NCBI GenBank assembly: GCA_934695325.1
Contig: CAKUVD010000005.1
Location: forward strand, 1-64,000
Direction of reading: 5' to 3'
DNA length: 64,000 nucleotides
From: an uncultured Bacteroidales bacterium
Lineage (GTDB): Bacteria > Bacteroidota > Bacteroidia > Bacteroidales > UBA932
The translations under genes and the position numbers were made by a program. The notes under the pieces were generated by a model. The model was given only the letters and a program-made list of their open reading frames with translations. It made no database searches and had not been told where the DNA came from. Of this stretch, positions 53,892 to 61,679 are shown piece after piece; positions within the stretch are counted from its first letter, which is position 1; every line of letters starts with the position of its first letter.

Positions 53892-54191
53892 TGAGGTGAT
53901 GATGCGCGTCAGCTGGTCCGTGCACGATGTACCGCGTCCGTGGCAGTTCACGCCACCGAGAATCTCAACAGCCTTCTTGGCATCCATCCCTTCAAGCAAG
54001 CGACCGACAGCCTGCAGATTGCCGTCACATCCGCGGACATATCTCACATTATACAATTTGCCGTCCTTGATGTCGAAATCTATCTGTTTCGAGCAGACAA
54101 GAGCACTTGGCTCGGCTGTTATATGACGGACACCGTCCTTGACAGTATCCGATACGATTCTATAATCATCTCCAAGATTTTCCATATCCAT
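53874..54191 (-). CDS. TSCPD domain protein (TIGR03905-type)
   Basis: A 105-residue protein made almost wholly of a TSCPD domain: CSKQIDFDIKDGKLYNVRY, RGCDGNLQAVGRLLEGMDA and GGVNCHGRGTSCTDQL, with four conserved cysteines that could bind metal. The domain also occurs at the end of vitamin-B12-dependent ribonucleotide reductase, where it aids reductase maturation. Standalone proteins have no proven role. I chose the ATG at 54191, which shares one base with the tadA stop (TAATG); a second ATG two codons later is possible. It is third in the yugP-tadA-TSCPD operon. Confidence 0.85.
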   Translation of the reverse strand: MDMENLGDDYRIVSDTVKDGVRHITAEPSALVCSKQIDFDIKDGKLYNVRYVRGCDGNLQAVGRLLEGMDAKKAVEILGGVNCHGRGTSCTDQLTRIITSVGASE

Positions 54192-54637
54192 TATCTCTTG
54201 TTCCTGAAAAATTCCGATACCATACCGCCGCACTCGTCTGCCAAGACACCAGCCCCCACTTCAGTCTTCGGATGAAGCAGAGATGGCGTGAACAGAGAAT
54301 ACCCACGCTTGGGATCGATCGCCCCATATACCACACGTCCCATCTGTGCCCAGGCCGAAGCCGCGGCACACATCGGGCAAGGCTCCACTGTCACATATAG
54401 AGTGCAATCATTCAGATACTTGCCCCCGACAGCCTCCGTAGCCGCAGTAATCGCTATCATTTCAGCGTGAGCAGTAGGGTCGTGAAGCCTCTCAGTCATA
54501 TTATGTCCCTTGGAGATTACACGTCCGCCGCACACAACCACAGCACCGATCGGAATTTCCCCCTCAGCCTCCGCGGAACGAGCCTCTCGCAACGCCTCAC
54601 GCATAAATCTTTCGTCAAGAGAAGAATCCACGACCAT
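54191..54637 (-). CDS. tadA: tRNA-specific adenosine deaminase-type nucleoside deaminase
   Basis: A 148-residue zinc deaminase of the CDA superfamily. His57-Ala-Glu59 (HAEMIAI) and Cys87-Pro-Met-Cys90 (EPCPMC) make the zinc site. Most single-copy members deaminate A34 of tRNA-Arg(ACG) to inosine in the cytoplasm. PIGAVVVCGG near the start and AIDPKRGYSLFTPSLLHP near the end are standard for TadA. It lies 4 bases after yugP and overlaps the TSCPD gene by one base. Confidence 0.9.
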   Translation of the reverse strand: MVVDSSLDERFMREALREARSAEAEGEIPIGAVVVCGGRVISKGHNMTERLHDPTAHAEMIAITAATEAVGGKYLNDCTLYVTVEPCPMCAAASAWAQMGRVVYGAIDPKRGYSLFTPSLLHPKTEVGAGVLADECGGMVSEFFRNKR

Positions 54638-54641
54638 CTTT

Positions 54642-55316
54642 CTAACTTCTGTCTCTTGCGATTCCTATATAATAAAATAATGTCACGAGCGAGCTGACTG
54701 CGGCAATCACATACGTATATGCAGCCCATTTCAGAGCATCGATCGCCATAGGGCGAGTCTCATAATCCGTGATTCCAGCCGACTCAAGCCATTTCACGGC
54801 CCGAGCGCTGGCGTTGATCTCCACAGGGAGAGTTACAAGACTGAACAGCGTAGTCAGAGCGAACAATGCGATGCCAAGCCAGAGCAATGCAGGAAAGACA
54901 TTAACGACCAGAATTCCAAGAAGAAGCACCCACTGGACAGTGTTGCTGGCGAACGAGACCACAGGCACCAGAGCCGAACGCAGTTTCAGAGGCGCATACC
55001 CCACGGAATGCTGAATCACGTGCCCGCACTCGTGAGCCGCCACAGCAGCCGAAGCGATGGAACGGCCGTTATAGACCGCTTCACTCAGATTGACCGTCTT
55101 CGTGACAGGATTGTAATGATCCGTGAGACTCCCCTGGATACACTCAATCCTGACATCATAGATGCCATTGTCATTCATCATCTTGCGGGCGACTTCCGCT
55201 CCCGACATACCATTTCTTGTCGGTACTTTTGAATACTTTCTGAAACGGCTCTGAAGCATATTCTGCACGATGATGCCGCCGATCATCAGAAGTATGAACA
55301 ATCCCCAATATCCCAT
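54642..55316 (-). CDS. YugP-type zinc metallopeptidase
   Basis: A 224-residue integral membrane protein of the DUF2268/YugP family. An N-terminal helix (LFILLMIGGIIVQNML) is followed by a domain with the metal motif HECGH at 95-99 (AAHECGHVIQ). Two or three further helices around residues 115-165 and 190-215 complete it. The VEINASARAVKWLESAGI stretch is the second family motif. The substrate is unknown; membrane-embedded zinc peptidase activity is expected. It leads the yugP-tadA-TSCPD operon and is divergent from alr. Confidence 0.88.
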   Translation of the reverse strand: MGYWGLFILLMIGGIIVQNMLQSRFRKYSKVPTRNGMSGAEVARKMMNDNGIYDVRIECIQGSLTDHYNPVTKTVNLSEAVYNGRSIASAAVAAHECGHVIQHSVGYAPLKLRSALVPVVSFASNTVQWVLLLGILVVNVFPALLWLGIALFALTTLFSLVTLPVEINASARAVKWLESAGITDYETRPMAIDALKWAAYTYVIAAVSSLVTLFYYIGIARDRS

Positions 55317-55408
55317 AATTCAATATAGTTGTGACATATAATCGAAAACAAATAGCAGGCCATTATGAAGATAGCACGAATTTTATTCAACCTGTCAGAT
55401 AATTTCTG

Positions 55409-55416
55409 TATTTTTG
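55409..55416 (+). promoter_or_regulatory. -7 promoter element for alr
   Basis: TATTTTTG is an exact TAnnTTTG match 19 bases before the chosen alr start, leaving a leader of about 13 bases. The -33 region is unclear. Confidence 0.5.
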
Positions 55417-55435
55417 CACCTCAAAATCAGAAAAA

Positions 55436-56581
55436 ATGAACGCCGGACGGCCCGGCAATGATTTCAAGACAATGTTGAAGGAAAATGATTTTTCAAGACT
55501 GGAGCTGAGGCTCAGCTCCTGCCGTGACAACTACAGATATTTCAGAAGCCTCCTGGAGAAGGACACGAAGCTTCTGGTCCTCGTGAAAGCCAACGCCTAT
55601 GGGCACGGAGCCGTGGAATTCGCCTCTATGCTCCAGAAAGAAGGAGCTGACTATCTTGCAGTTGCATATCCAGTGGAAGGCATCGAGCTCAGACGTTCAG
55701 GAATCAGTCTTCCCATACTCGTGCTGACAGCCGGGACGGACTATTATAATGAAATCATTGACAGCAGGCTGGAGCCGAGCATCCCGAATATGTACTCCCT
55801 CCGCATATTATGCGGAATCCTGGAAAAGCGCGGCATCACGGACTTTCCCATACACATAAAGCTGGACACCGGGATGCACAGGCTTGGATTTATGACAAGT
55901 GAGCTGGCAGAACTGACAGAATTCCTGAAAGACTGCAAATTTGTCAGAGTCAAATCCATATTCTCGCATCTCGCCGCAGCTGAGGATCCCGCTTCCGACG
56001 ACTTCACGCTCGGACAGATAAAGATGTTCGAGGACAATGCGGACAGAATCATCTCGGAAATAGGCTACAGGCCAATGCTCCACATCCTGAACTCCGCAGG
56101 CATCGAGAGATTCCCGCAATACCAGCACGATATGGTCCGGCTCGGCATCGGAATATACGGTATCAGCGCCCTCCCAGGGGTCAGACTGTCCCCGGTGGCA
56201 TCACTCAAATGCAAGATACTGCAGATCAAGAATCTGAAGCCTGAAGACGGCACCATAGGATACGGCAGGCACGGAATCATCGCCCCTGAAGGCACGGTGA
56301 CGGCCACCATCCCTGTAGGATATGCGGACGGCATTGACAGGCACCTGGGCTGCGGGCACGCATCGTTCTCACTCAACGGTCACAGGGTTCCGACCATCGG
56401 GAACATCTGTATGGATATGTGTATGCTGGACATCACCGGAGTAGATGCGAAAGTCGGAGACACGGTCACCATCTTCGGTGAAGACCCGACTGTCTCCGAA
56501 CTCGCTGACATACTCGGCACGATCCCTTACGAGATAATGACCAGAATCCCCAGAAGGATCGACCGTGAGATAATCAAGTGA
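55436..56581 (+). CDS. alr: Alanine racemase
   Basis: A 381-residue PLP enzyme converting L- to D-alanine for peptidoglycan. The PLP lysine is Lys51 in VLVKANAYGHGA. The N-terminal TIM barrel continues through KLDTGMHRLGF, and the catalytic tyrosine lies in the C-terminal beta domain (GIGIYGIS as the junction, later PVGYADGIDR). FGEDPTVSELADILG ends the protein. A start at the ATG at 55472 is also possible. It is convergent with the DJ-1 gene across 8 bases. Confidence 0.94.
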   Translation: MNAGRPGNDFKTMLKENDFSRLELRLSSCRDNYRYFRSLLEKDTKLLVLVKANAYGHGAVEFASMLQKEGADYLAVAYPVEGIELRRSGISLPILVLTAGTDYYNEIIDSRLEPSIPNMYSLRILCGILEKRGITDFPIHIKLDTGMHRLGFMTSELAELTEFLKDCKFVRVKSIFSHLAAAEDPASDDFTLGQIKMFEDNADRIISEIGYRPMLHILNSAGIERFPQYQHDMVRLGIGIYGISALPGVRLSPVASLKCKILQIKNLKPEDGTIGYGRHGIIAPEGTVTATIPVGYADGIDRHLGCGHASFSLNGHRVPTIGNICMDMCMLDITGVDAKVGDTVTIFGEDPTVSELADILGTIPYEIMTRIPRRIDREIIK

Positions 56582-56589
56582 TACAGGAC

Positions 56590-57165
56590 CTATAGCATAA
56601 GTCCGTGCTTCACTTTCTCCGCCACATCAGCACCTTTCAGATGCTCCAGGATGGCCAGAGCGAAATCCACGGCACAGCCGGCGCCGCGGCCAGTTATAAG
56701 GTTACCGTCACTGACGGCCGGCTTACGTTCATAGATGCCGCCTCGTGCCTCAGGAGCGTCCTCGAAGCCGTCGAAACAAGTGAAGTGCTTGCCGGCCAGG
56801 CTTGGCAGCTGTGACACTACAAGTCCAGGCGCGGCGCAGATAGCCGCTACCGTACCGCCCTCCGCATAGTGCAGGCGCATAAAGTTGATGATCTCGGCAT
56901 TCTCCGCCAGATTTTTCGTCCCGGGCATACCGCCAGGGAATATCAGGATGTCTGACTCGTCAGTCCCGTCAAGCTCGACCTCGGCCTTGAACTCGCCATA
57001 GGTCATATCTGCCACGACAGTTACCTTATGCGACCCGGTGACGAACTTGTCATTATGCACCGAGACAGTATGGACATCGACTCCCCCGCGGCGGAGGATA
57101 TCTATTGGCGCCAATGCTTCCATTTCCTCGAAGCCGTTGGCAAGAAACACGTAAACTCCTTTCAT
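56590..57165 (-). CDS. DJ-1/PfpI family protein
   Basis: A 191-residue flavodoxin-like protein of the DJ-1 branch. The nucleophilic cysteine is Cys110 in AAICAAPG; the partner glutamate is in GFEEMEA near residue 15. LIFPGGMPGTKNL is also conserved. Members act as glyoxalases or protein-repair enzymes and respond to oxidative or carbonyl stress; which applies here is unknown. It ends the tmk-BT_3928-DJ-1 series, 18 bases after the DoxX-type gene. Confidence 0.9.
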   Translation of the reverse strand: MKGVYVFLANGFEEMEALAPIDILRRGGVDVHTVSVHNDKFVTGSHKVTVVADMTYGEFKAEVELDGTDESDILIFPGGMPGTKNLAENAEIINFMRLHYAEGGTVAAICAAPGLVVSQLPSLAGKHFTCFDGFEDAPEARGGIYERKPAVSDGNLITGRGAGCAVDFALAILEHLKGADVAEKVKHGLML

Positions 57166-57183
57166 ATCCGTATCGTTAAAAAG

Positions 57184-58419
57184 TCATAAAATCAGCATAA
57201 GCGCCGTAGCATAAAGCATAAACGCCTCAAAGCCAAGTCTTCCGCGTCCGTCGGAGGCCAGCATCACCTCCGTACTGTCCTGACTCACGAGCCTCGCGAG
57301 CTTTCTCCTGCTCGGCAGGCTTCTGGCCGCCCATTTCGCTATCAGATTCCCTTCATTGAAATAGACAGCGCCGCCATTCGAGCGGTTCAGAGAGACAAGT
57401 GTCTTGTAGTCAGAATAATACACCGTAGTCATCAGCAACATCGACTCTTCACGGGACAATTTCATCCCGGCAATCTCCGAGGAGAACTTTTCCGGGTCGG
57501 ACGCCGCGAGAAGAATCGGAGTGAACCCGGCATCTGACGCGTCAGCCAGGAAAGATGCTGTCCGGCTCCATTCAGCGCTGCTCAATTTATCCGGCTCCGG
57601 AACGGAAACCGTCATCACCAGCCATGACACCGCAAGAGTGTCGCGATATTGCCCTGCGGCATCACGGAACGACAGCCTCGGATATTCGGAATCCCTTTCC
57701 GATTCCTGCTGCCTTACCGTGCGTGTCTCGACAAATGTCCAGGTGGAGTCCGGAAGGTTGTTCAGTGTGAACACACCGGTCTTGCCGTTCTTCTCATATA
57801 TGAATGTAGAAAGATACGAATCCTCCTCATTTTCAGGCGCCCCGGCCGCGGCCTCAAGTGTCGCTGACAGATTGAATGGCGTAAGTTCCAGCAACGGGAT
57901 GAACATCAGAGAGTACACCGCAAAGAGAATGACTGCGATAAAGGTCAATGCAAATGTGACATATTTGCTTTTCTTCGGTGCTCCCAGGTCCTTGTACGGA
58001 AAGAAGGCAGCGAATGTCAGGAGACACAGCACCACGTTCTTCGCAAATGACTGGAAATGCGTCAGATGAACCGCCTCCCCGAAACATCCACAGTCCATCT
58101 GCGGGTTCAATGCCCACAGAAGCAGAGTCAGGAGAGTGAAGCCTGTGAGAAGGATGGTGACAATCCAGGCCGTCACTTTTCTAAACACTCCCGTCACGAG
58201 ACATATTCCTGACACCGTCTCGACAATGGCGAACGTCTCCGCCACAGGCCCCGCCACCACACGGAAGAATCCGAGATGAAGGAACGACAGATATTCACGC
58301 ACTATCAGCATTGACCCGACCGGATCCATAAGCTTGAGCACGCCGGCCACGAAAAAGACGAATCCGACAATGACGGCGCAGAGCCGCCTCATCTTGGAAC
58401 TGACATAGTGTATTCCCAT
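57184..58419 (-). CDS. DoxX/MauE-like membrane protein of the BT_3928 family
   Basis: A 411-residue protein with a DoxX/MauE-type membrane domain of four to five helices in the first 190 residues, including GVLKLMDPVGSMLIV and the cysteine pair region WALNPQMDCGCFGEAV. A soluble thioredoxin-like or periplasmic part (residues about 200-385) and a final membrane helix follow. The family is typical of Bacteroidetes and commonly adjoins tmk; its role, perhaps in redox chemistry at the envelope, is not established. It lies 3 bases after tmk, so the genes are coupled. Confidence 0.87.
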   Translation of the reverse strand: MGIHYVSSKMRRLCAVIVGFVFFVAGVLKLMDPVGSMLIVREYLSFLHLGFFRVVAGPVAETFAIVETVSGICLVTGVFRKVTAWIVTILLTGFTLLTLLLWALNPQMDCGCFGEAVHLTHFQSFAKNVVLCLLTFAAFFPYKDLGAPKKSKYVTFALTFIAVILFAVYSLMFIPLLELTPFNLSATLEAAAGAPENEEDSYLSTFIYEKNGKTGVFTLNNLPDSTWTFVETRTVRQQESERDSEYPRLSFRDAAGQYRDTLAVSWLVMTVSVPEPDKLSSAEWSRTASFLADASDAGFTPILLAASDPEKFSSEIAGMKLSREESMLLMTTVYYSDYKTLVSLNRSNGGAVYFNEGNLIAKWAARSLPSRRKLARLVSQDSTEVMLASDGRGRLGFEAFMLYATALMLIL

Positions 58420-58422
58420 AGC

Positions 58423-59100
58423 CTAAAGCCTTTTGTCCACAACCTTCCTGACAGCGGCGGAGATCACATCCGGAGGAAGCATCGAGCCGTCCGTCCCACT
58501 GCAGTCAATCCTCACGAAAGCCGGGTCCTTTCCGCATTGATCCAGATAAACTTCGCGGACCTTCTCCTGGAATCTTATATCGGCCTCGTGGATGTCGTCA
58601 CGCCCCTCCAGATAATCCCTGTCGCTTCCTCCGCGCGGGTTCTCGAGCTTCTTCTCCACGAATCCTATGGGGACGTCGAGAAAAATGTTGAGGTCAGGGA
58701 CTGGAAGCCCGAACTGATGGTACTCGGTATCCAATATCCACTTGCGGAGAGACTCGCTCTCCTCGGGATCCGATACCTTCGCACACTGATACGCCACATT
58801 GGAGTAGACGTAGCGGTCCAAGAGGACGATACCGCCTTCATCCAGCGTCCGCCTCATATCATCTGCCGCCCTGTGACGGTCTTCAGCATACAGCAGGGCC
58901 ACCAGCTGAGGGTGCACGCTGTCAATGGATCCGAAATCCCCGCGGAGAAATTTCCCTATGAGCTCTCCATATACAGGAGAATCATACCTGGGGAAATGTA
59001 TGTATTCAAGATTTCCCGTACGAGATTCCAGATATTTCCTCAGGCGCTTGACCTGAGTGGATTTCCCGGAGCCGTCAAGGCCTTCTATCACGATAAGCAT
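58423..59100 (-). CDS. tmk: Thymidylate kinase
   Basis: A 225-residue P-loop kinase phosphorylating dTMP to dTDP. The Walker A loop is GLDGSGKST (residues 7-15). The FPRYDSPVYG motif and the DRYVYSNVAYQ (DR[YH]) motif are diagnostic, and the lid region PRGGSDRDYLEG follows. Length is slightly longer than the 205-215 usual for bacteria, as in other Bacteroidetes. It leads the three-gene operon tmk-BT_3928-DJ-1 and has its own -7 element 43 bases upstream. Confidence 0.95.
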   Translation of the reverse strand: MLIVIEGLDGSGKSTQVKRLRKYLESRTGNLEYIHFPRYDSPVYGELIGKFLRGDFGSIDSVHPQLVALLYAEDRHRAADDMRRTLDEGGIVLLDRYVYSNVAYQCAKVSDPEESESLRKWILDTEYHQFGLPVPDLNIFLDVPIGFVEKKLENPRGGSDRDYLEGRDDIHEADIRFQEKVREVYLDQCGKDPAFVRIDCSGTDGSMLPPDVISAAVRKVVDKRL

Positions 59101-59142
59101 AGTTCATTTTTTATTACACGTCGGCAACGCCGCATATATATA

Positions 59143-59150
59143 CAAACTTA
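59143..59150 (-). promoter_or_regulatory. -7 promoter element for tmk
   Basis: The minus strand reads TAAGTTTG, an exact TAnnTTTG match, 42 bases before the tmk start. It lies back to back with the folP promoter at 59195. Confidence 0.5.
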
Positions 59151-59194
59151 ACTAAAATCCGTCGATTTTCCGCAGTATGGCCGATATTATTTGC

Positions 59195-59202
59195 TATTTT
59201 TG
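59195..59202 (+). promoter_or_regulatory. -7 promoter element for folP
   Basis: TATTTTTG is an exact TAnnTTTG match 175 bases before the folP ATG. Transcription from about 59208 would give a leader of about 170 bases, by far the longest for a single gene in this window. Confidence 0.5.
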
Positions 59203-59239
59203 CGCTCTATAAAGCTGTTTTAATTTTATTCGTCAGAAA

Positions 59240-59345
59240 TTTTATGGGGAATTTCCGAGGAAAGTTTTTCGAGATTCCGAAAAGGGTAGCAGAGACCATC
59301 TGACCGAAGAAGGTCGGGAAAGCTATACCGGAAAGGCCCATAAAA
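59240..59345 (+). promoter_or_regulatory. Candidate structured RNA leader of folP
   Basis: The 106 bases fold into a nested multi-helix layout. P1 pairs TTTTATGGG (59240-59248) with CCCATAAAA (59337-59345). P1b pairs TTTCCG (59252-59257) with CGGAAA (59329-59334). Inside are a hairpin TTTTCG/CGAAAA (59266-59271 with 59278-59283), a stem of GGTAGC with GCTA-ACC (about 59285-59290 with 59322-59328) and a terminal hairpin CTGACC/GGTCGG with hexaloop GAAGAA (59300-59317). A further CCTTT/AAAGG pairing (59348-59352 with 59365-59369) would hide the ribosome site AAAGGA of folP. I read this as a cis-regulatory RNA, perhaps sensing a folate-pathway metabolite; the class is unknown to me. Confidence 0.5.
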
Positions 59346-59364
59346 AACCTTTCTACATAAATCT

Positions 59365-59370
59365 AAAGGA
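59365..59370 (+). promoter_or_regulatory. folP ribosome binding site inside a short hairpin
   Basis: AAAGGA lies 7 bases before the ATG at 59378 and is one of the few clear Shine-Dalgarno-like sites here. AAAGG can pair with CCTTT at 59348-59352 directly after the P1 helix, so access could depend on the leader fold. Confidence 0.5.
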
Positions 59371-59377
59371 ACAGATA

Positions 59378-60223
59378 ATGGACAAGAACAGAAAAATAGA
59401 CGTGATGGGCATCATAAACCTCACGGACAATTCCTATTTCGCAGAAAGCCGCTGTCTCGGGGCCGACGGAAGCGATGACATCACGAAAGTGCTCGGACGC
59501 GCGGAAATGATGATACGTGACGGCGCCGGGATACTGGACATCGGAGCCTGCTCCACACGCCCTGGCTCGGATCCGGTAGGCGAAGAAGAGGAGTGGCGCA
59601 GGCTGGAGCCGGCCCTGAAGGCCATCCGGAGGGAATTTCCCGCCATCACCATCTCAGTGGACACCTACTGGCCGTCCGTCGTGCGAAAGATATATGACGC
59701 CATCGGAGAGTTCATAGTAAATGACGTGACTGCCGGGGAGGGAATGTATGAAAAAGTCAATGCAGATGAACCCGGGAAGATGCTCGCCACCGTCGCAGGA
59801 CTGGGCCTCCCGTTCGTGGCGATGCATATGCGAGGCAACCCCAAGACAATGCAGAGTCTGACAGAATACGGAGACATCACTGAAGACATCCGTTCATATT
59901 TCACCGCCTTCGCTGAAAAAGCGGCGAAAGCCGGTGTCCGTGAATGGATACTGGATCCAGGATTCGGTTTCGCAAAAACCGTGGAACAGAACTACGAACT
60001 CCTCCGCAACCTCGGAGAATTCACGGAATATGGAAAGAGAATTCTCGTAGGAGTATCACGCAAGAGTATGATATTCAAGAAATTCAGTATAACGCCAGAA
60101 GAGTCGCTTCCGGCCACTCAAGTCCTTCATTACAAGGCTCTATGTCTCGGCGCCGACATCCTCCGGGTGCACGATGTCGCCGAAGCGTCACGTACAGTCG
60201 CGCTATACAGGGAACTTGAATAG
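59378..60223 (+). CDS. folP: Dihydropteroate synthase
   Basis: A 281-residue TIM-barrel enzyme joining dihydropterin pyrophosphate and p-aminobenzoate in folate synthesis, the sulfonamide target. Motifs are VMGIINLTDNSYF, LDIGACSTRPGSDPV, FIVNDVTAG, MHMRGNPKTMQ, DPGFGFAKTVEQNYELL, GVSRKSMI and a final RVHDVAEA. Standard length. It is a single-gene unit behind a long structured leader and convergent with purB across 3 bases. The diadenylate cyclase gene that often follows folP in this phylum is absent. Confidence 0.95.
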   Translation: MDKNRKIDVMGIINLTDNSYFAESRCLGADGSDDITKVLGRAEMMIRDGAGILDIGACSTRPGSDPVGEEEEWRRLEPALKAIRREFPAITISVDTYWPSVVRKIYDAIGEFIVNDVTAGEGMYEKVNADEPGKMLATVAGLGLPFVAMHMRGNPKTMQSLTEYGDITEDIRSYFTAFAEKAAKAGVREWILDPGFGFAKTVEQNYELLRNLGEFTEYGKRILVGVSRKSMIFKKFSITPEESLPATQVLHYKALCLGADILRVHDVAEASRTVALYRELE

Positions 60224-60226
60224 ATA

Positions 60227-61573
60227 TCAGTCTGCATATCCCGTGTAGTTCCACGGGGTGATGCTTCTGAGCTCGGACTTGACGCTTTCGCTGACGTCAA
60301 GGGTATCTATGAACGCCTCGATAGTGCTTTCGTCGATCGTACTCCCTGTCCTTGTCAATGCTTTCAGCGTCTCATACGGATTCGGGTAGCCCTCCCTGCG
60401 CAGGATGGTCTGGATGGCTTCCGCCACCACGGCCCAGTTCCTGTGGAGATCCGCCTGGAGAGCGTCTTCATTGAGAATAAGCTTTCCGAGCCCTTTCTTC
60501 AGTGAAGCGAAGGCTATGAGGCCGTGAGCAAGAGGCACCCCCACATTCCTGAGGACAGTGGAGTCGGTGAGGTCTCTCTGGAGGCGCGAGATCGGAAGTT
60601 TCATCGAAAGGAATGTGAATATGGCGTCAGCCATCCCGAAGTTCCCTTCCGCGTTCTCGAAGTCAATCGGATTCACCTTGTGAGGCATAGCGGACGAACC
60701 GACCTCGTTCTTGTTCACTTTCTGCCTGAAATATTCCATCGAGATGTATGTCCAGATGTCACGGCAGAGATCTATCAATATGGTGTTTACGCGTCTCAGA
60801 CAGTCAAATATGGCGGCAAGGTTGTCATAATGCTCGATCTGGGTGGTAGGGAACGACCTCTTGAGTCCCAGCGAAGCCACGAACTCATTTCCGAAGCGGA
60901 TCCAGTCTACCTCCGGGAAAGCCACCTTTTGAGCATTCATATTTCCAGTGGCACCGCCGAACTTGGCCGGATATGTAAGGAGAGAGAACTGCCTCAGCTG
61001 CTCCTCGATGCGGACCTGATATACCCTGAATTCCTTGCCCAGCCTTGTCGGTGAGGCCGGCTGCCCGTGCGTCTTGGCGAGCATCGGGACATCCTTCCAT
61101 CTGTCGGCCATCCCTGTCACGATGTCCAGGATTTCCTTCAACGCCGGCATATAGACATTCTCCATAGCCTCCTTGAGCATAAGCGGCTGAGAAGTGTTGT
61201 TTATATCCTGTGATGTAAGCCCGAAATGGACGAACTCGGACCACTTGTCAAGTCCAAGGGCAGAGAAATGCCTCTTTATGAAGTACTCGACAGCCTTCAC
61301 GTCGTGATTCGTGGTCTTCTCTATCTCCTTGACTTCCATAGCCTCTTCCGGAGTGAGATTCCGGTAGATGTCGCGCATCGCCTCGAACTTGCCTCTGTCA
61401 ATATCAGCAAGCTGCGGAAGAGGGATTTCGCAAAGCGCTATGAAATACTCTATCTCGACTCGTATCCTGTATTTTATCAATGCGTATTCGCTGAAGTAGT
61501 CTTTCAGCGGTTCTGACTTGGAAGCATAGCGGCCGTCCACAGGCGACACCGCCAATAAAGAATGTGTGTCCAT
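60227..61573 (-). CDS. purB: Adenylosuccinate lyase
   Basis: A 448-residue member of the fumarase/aspartase superfamily. It cleaves SAICAR and adenylosuccinate in purine synthesis. The signature SSAMPHKVNPIDFENAEG holds the flexible catalytic serine loop; TTNHDVKAVEYF and LTSQDINNTSQP carry the other conserved residues with the catalytic histidines (HG in AKTHGQPASP). Length fits the short PurB type. It has a -7 element 20 bases upstream and sits convergent to folP. Confidence 0.95.
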   Translation of the reverse strand: MDTHSLLAVSPVDGRYASKSEPLKDYFSEYALIKYRIRVEIEYFIALCEIPLPQLADIDRGKFEAMRDIYRNLTPEEAMEVKEIEKTTNHDVKAVEYFIKRHFSALGLDKWSEFVHFGLTSQDINNTSQPLMLKEAMENVYMPALKEILDIVTGMADRWKDVPMLAKTHGQPASPTRLGKEFRVYQVRIEEQLRQFSLLTYPAKFGGATGNMNAQKVAFPEVDWIRFGNEFVASLGLKRSFPTTQIEHYDNLAAIFDCLRRVNTILIDLCRDIWTYISMEYFRQKVNKNEVGSSAMPHKVNPIDFENAEGNFGMADAIFTFLSMKLPISRLQRDLTDSTVLRNVGVPLAHGLIAFASLKKGLGKLILNEDALQADLHRNWAVVAEAIQTILRREGYPNPYETLKALTRTGSTIDESTIEAFIDTLDVSESVKSELRSITPWNYTGYAD

Positions 61574-61592
61574 TTTATATGTATTGAGACTA

Positions 61593-61600
61593 CAAATATA
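61593..61600 (-). promoter_or_regulatory. -7 promoter element for purB
   Basis: The minus strand reads TATATTTG, an exact TAnnTTTG match 20 bases before the purB ATG. The spacer toward a possible -33 TTTG is filled by the T-run and stem of the upstream gene's terminator. Confidence 0.5.
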
Positions 61601-61601
61601 A

Positions 61602-61640
61602 TAAAAAAAAAGAGAGTGACCACAAATGTGGTCGCTCTCT
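61602..61640 (-). terminator. Terminator of the outer-membrane barrel gene
   Basis: AGAGAGTGACCAC (61611-61623) pairs with GTGGTCGCTCTCT (61628-61640) with one G-T pair and loop AAAT. Read on the minus strand it ends in nine T residues. A second small perfect hairpin CGCAGGC/GCCTGCG lies just before it at 61647-61664. Confidence 0.85.
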
Positions 61641-61679
61641 GAGCCCCGCAGGCCTGCGCCTGCGAGAGAATATTAAAAC

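Noticed and set aside
59258-59264. GAGGAAAG in the folP leader, as in the conserved region I of RNase P RNA
   Set aside because: The whole leader is about 170 bases, the other RNase P conserved regions are missing, and the surrounding helices do not match.
59240-59345. Known THF riboswitch upstream of folP
   Set aside because: The conserved THF aptamer segments I remember do not appear; kept only as an unassigned structured leader.
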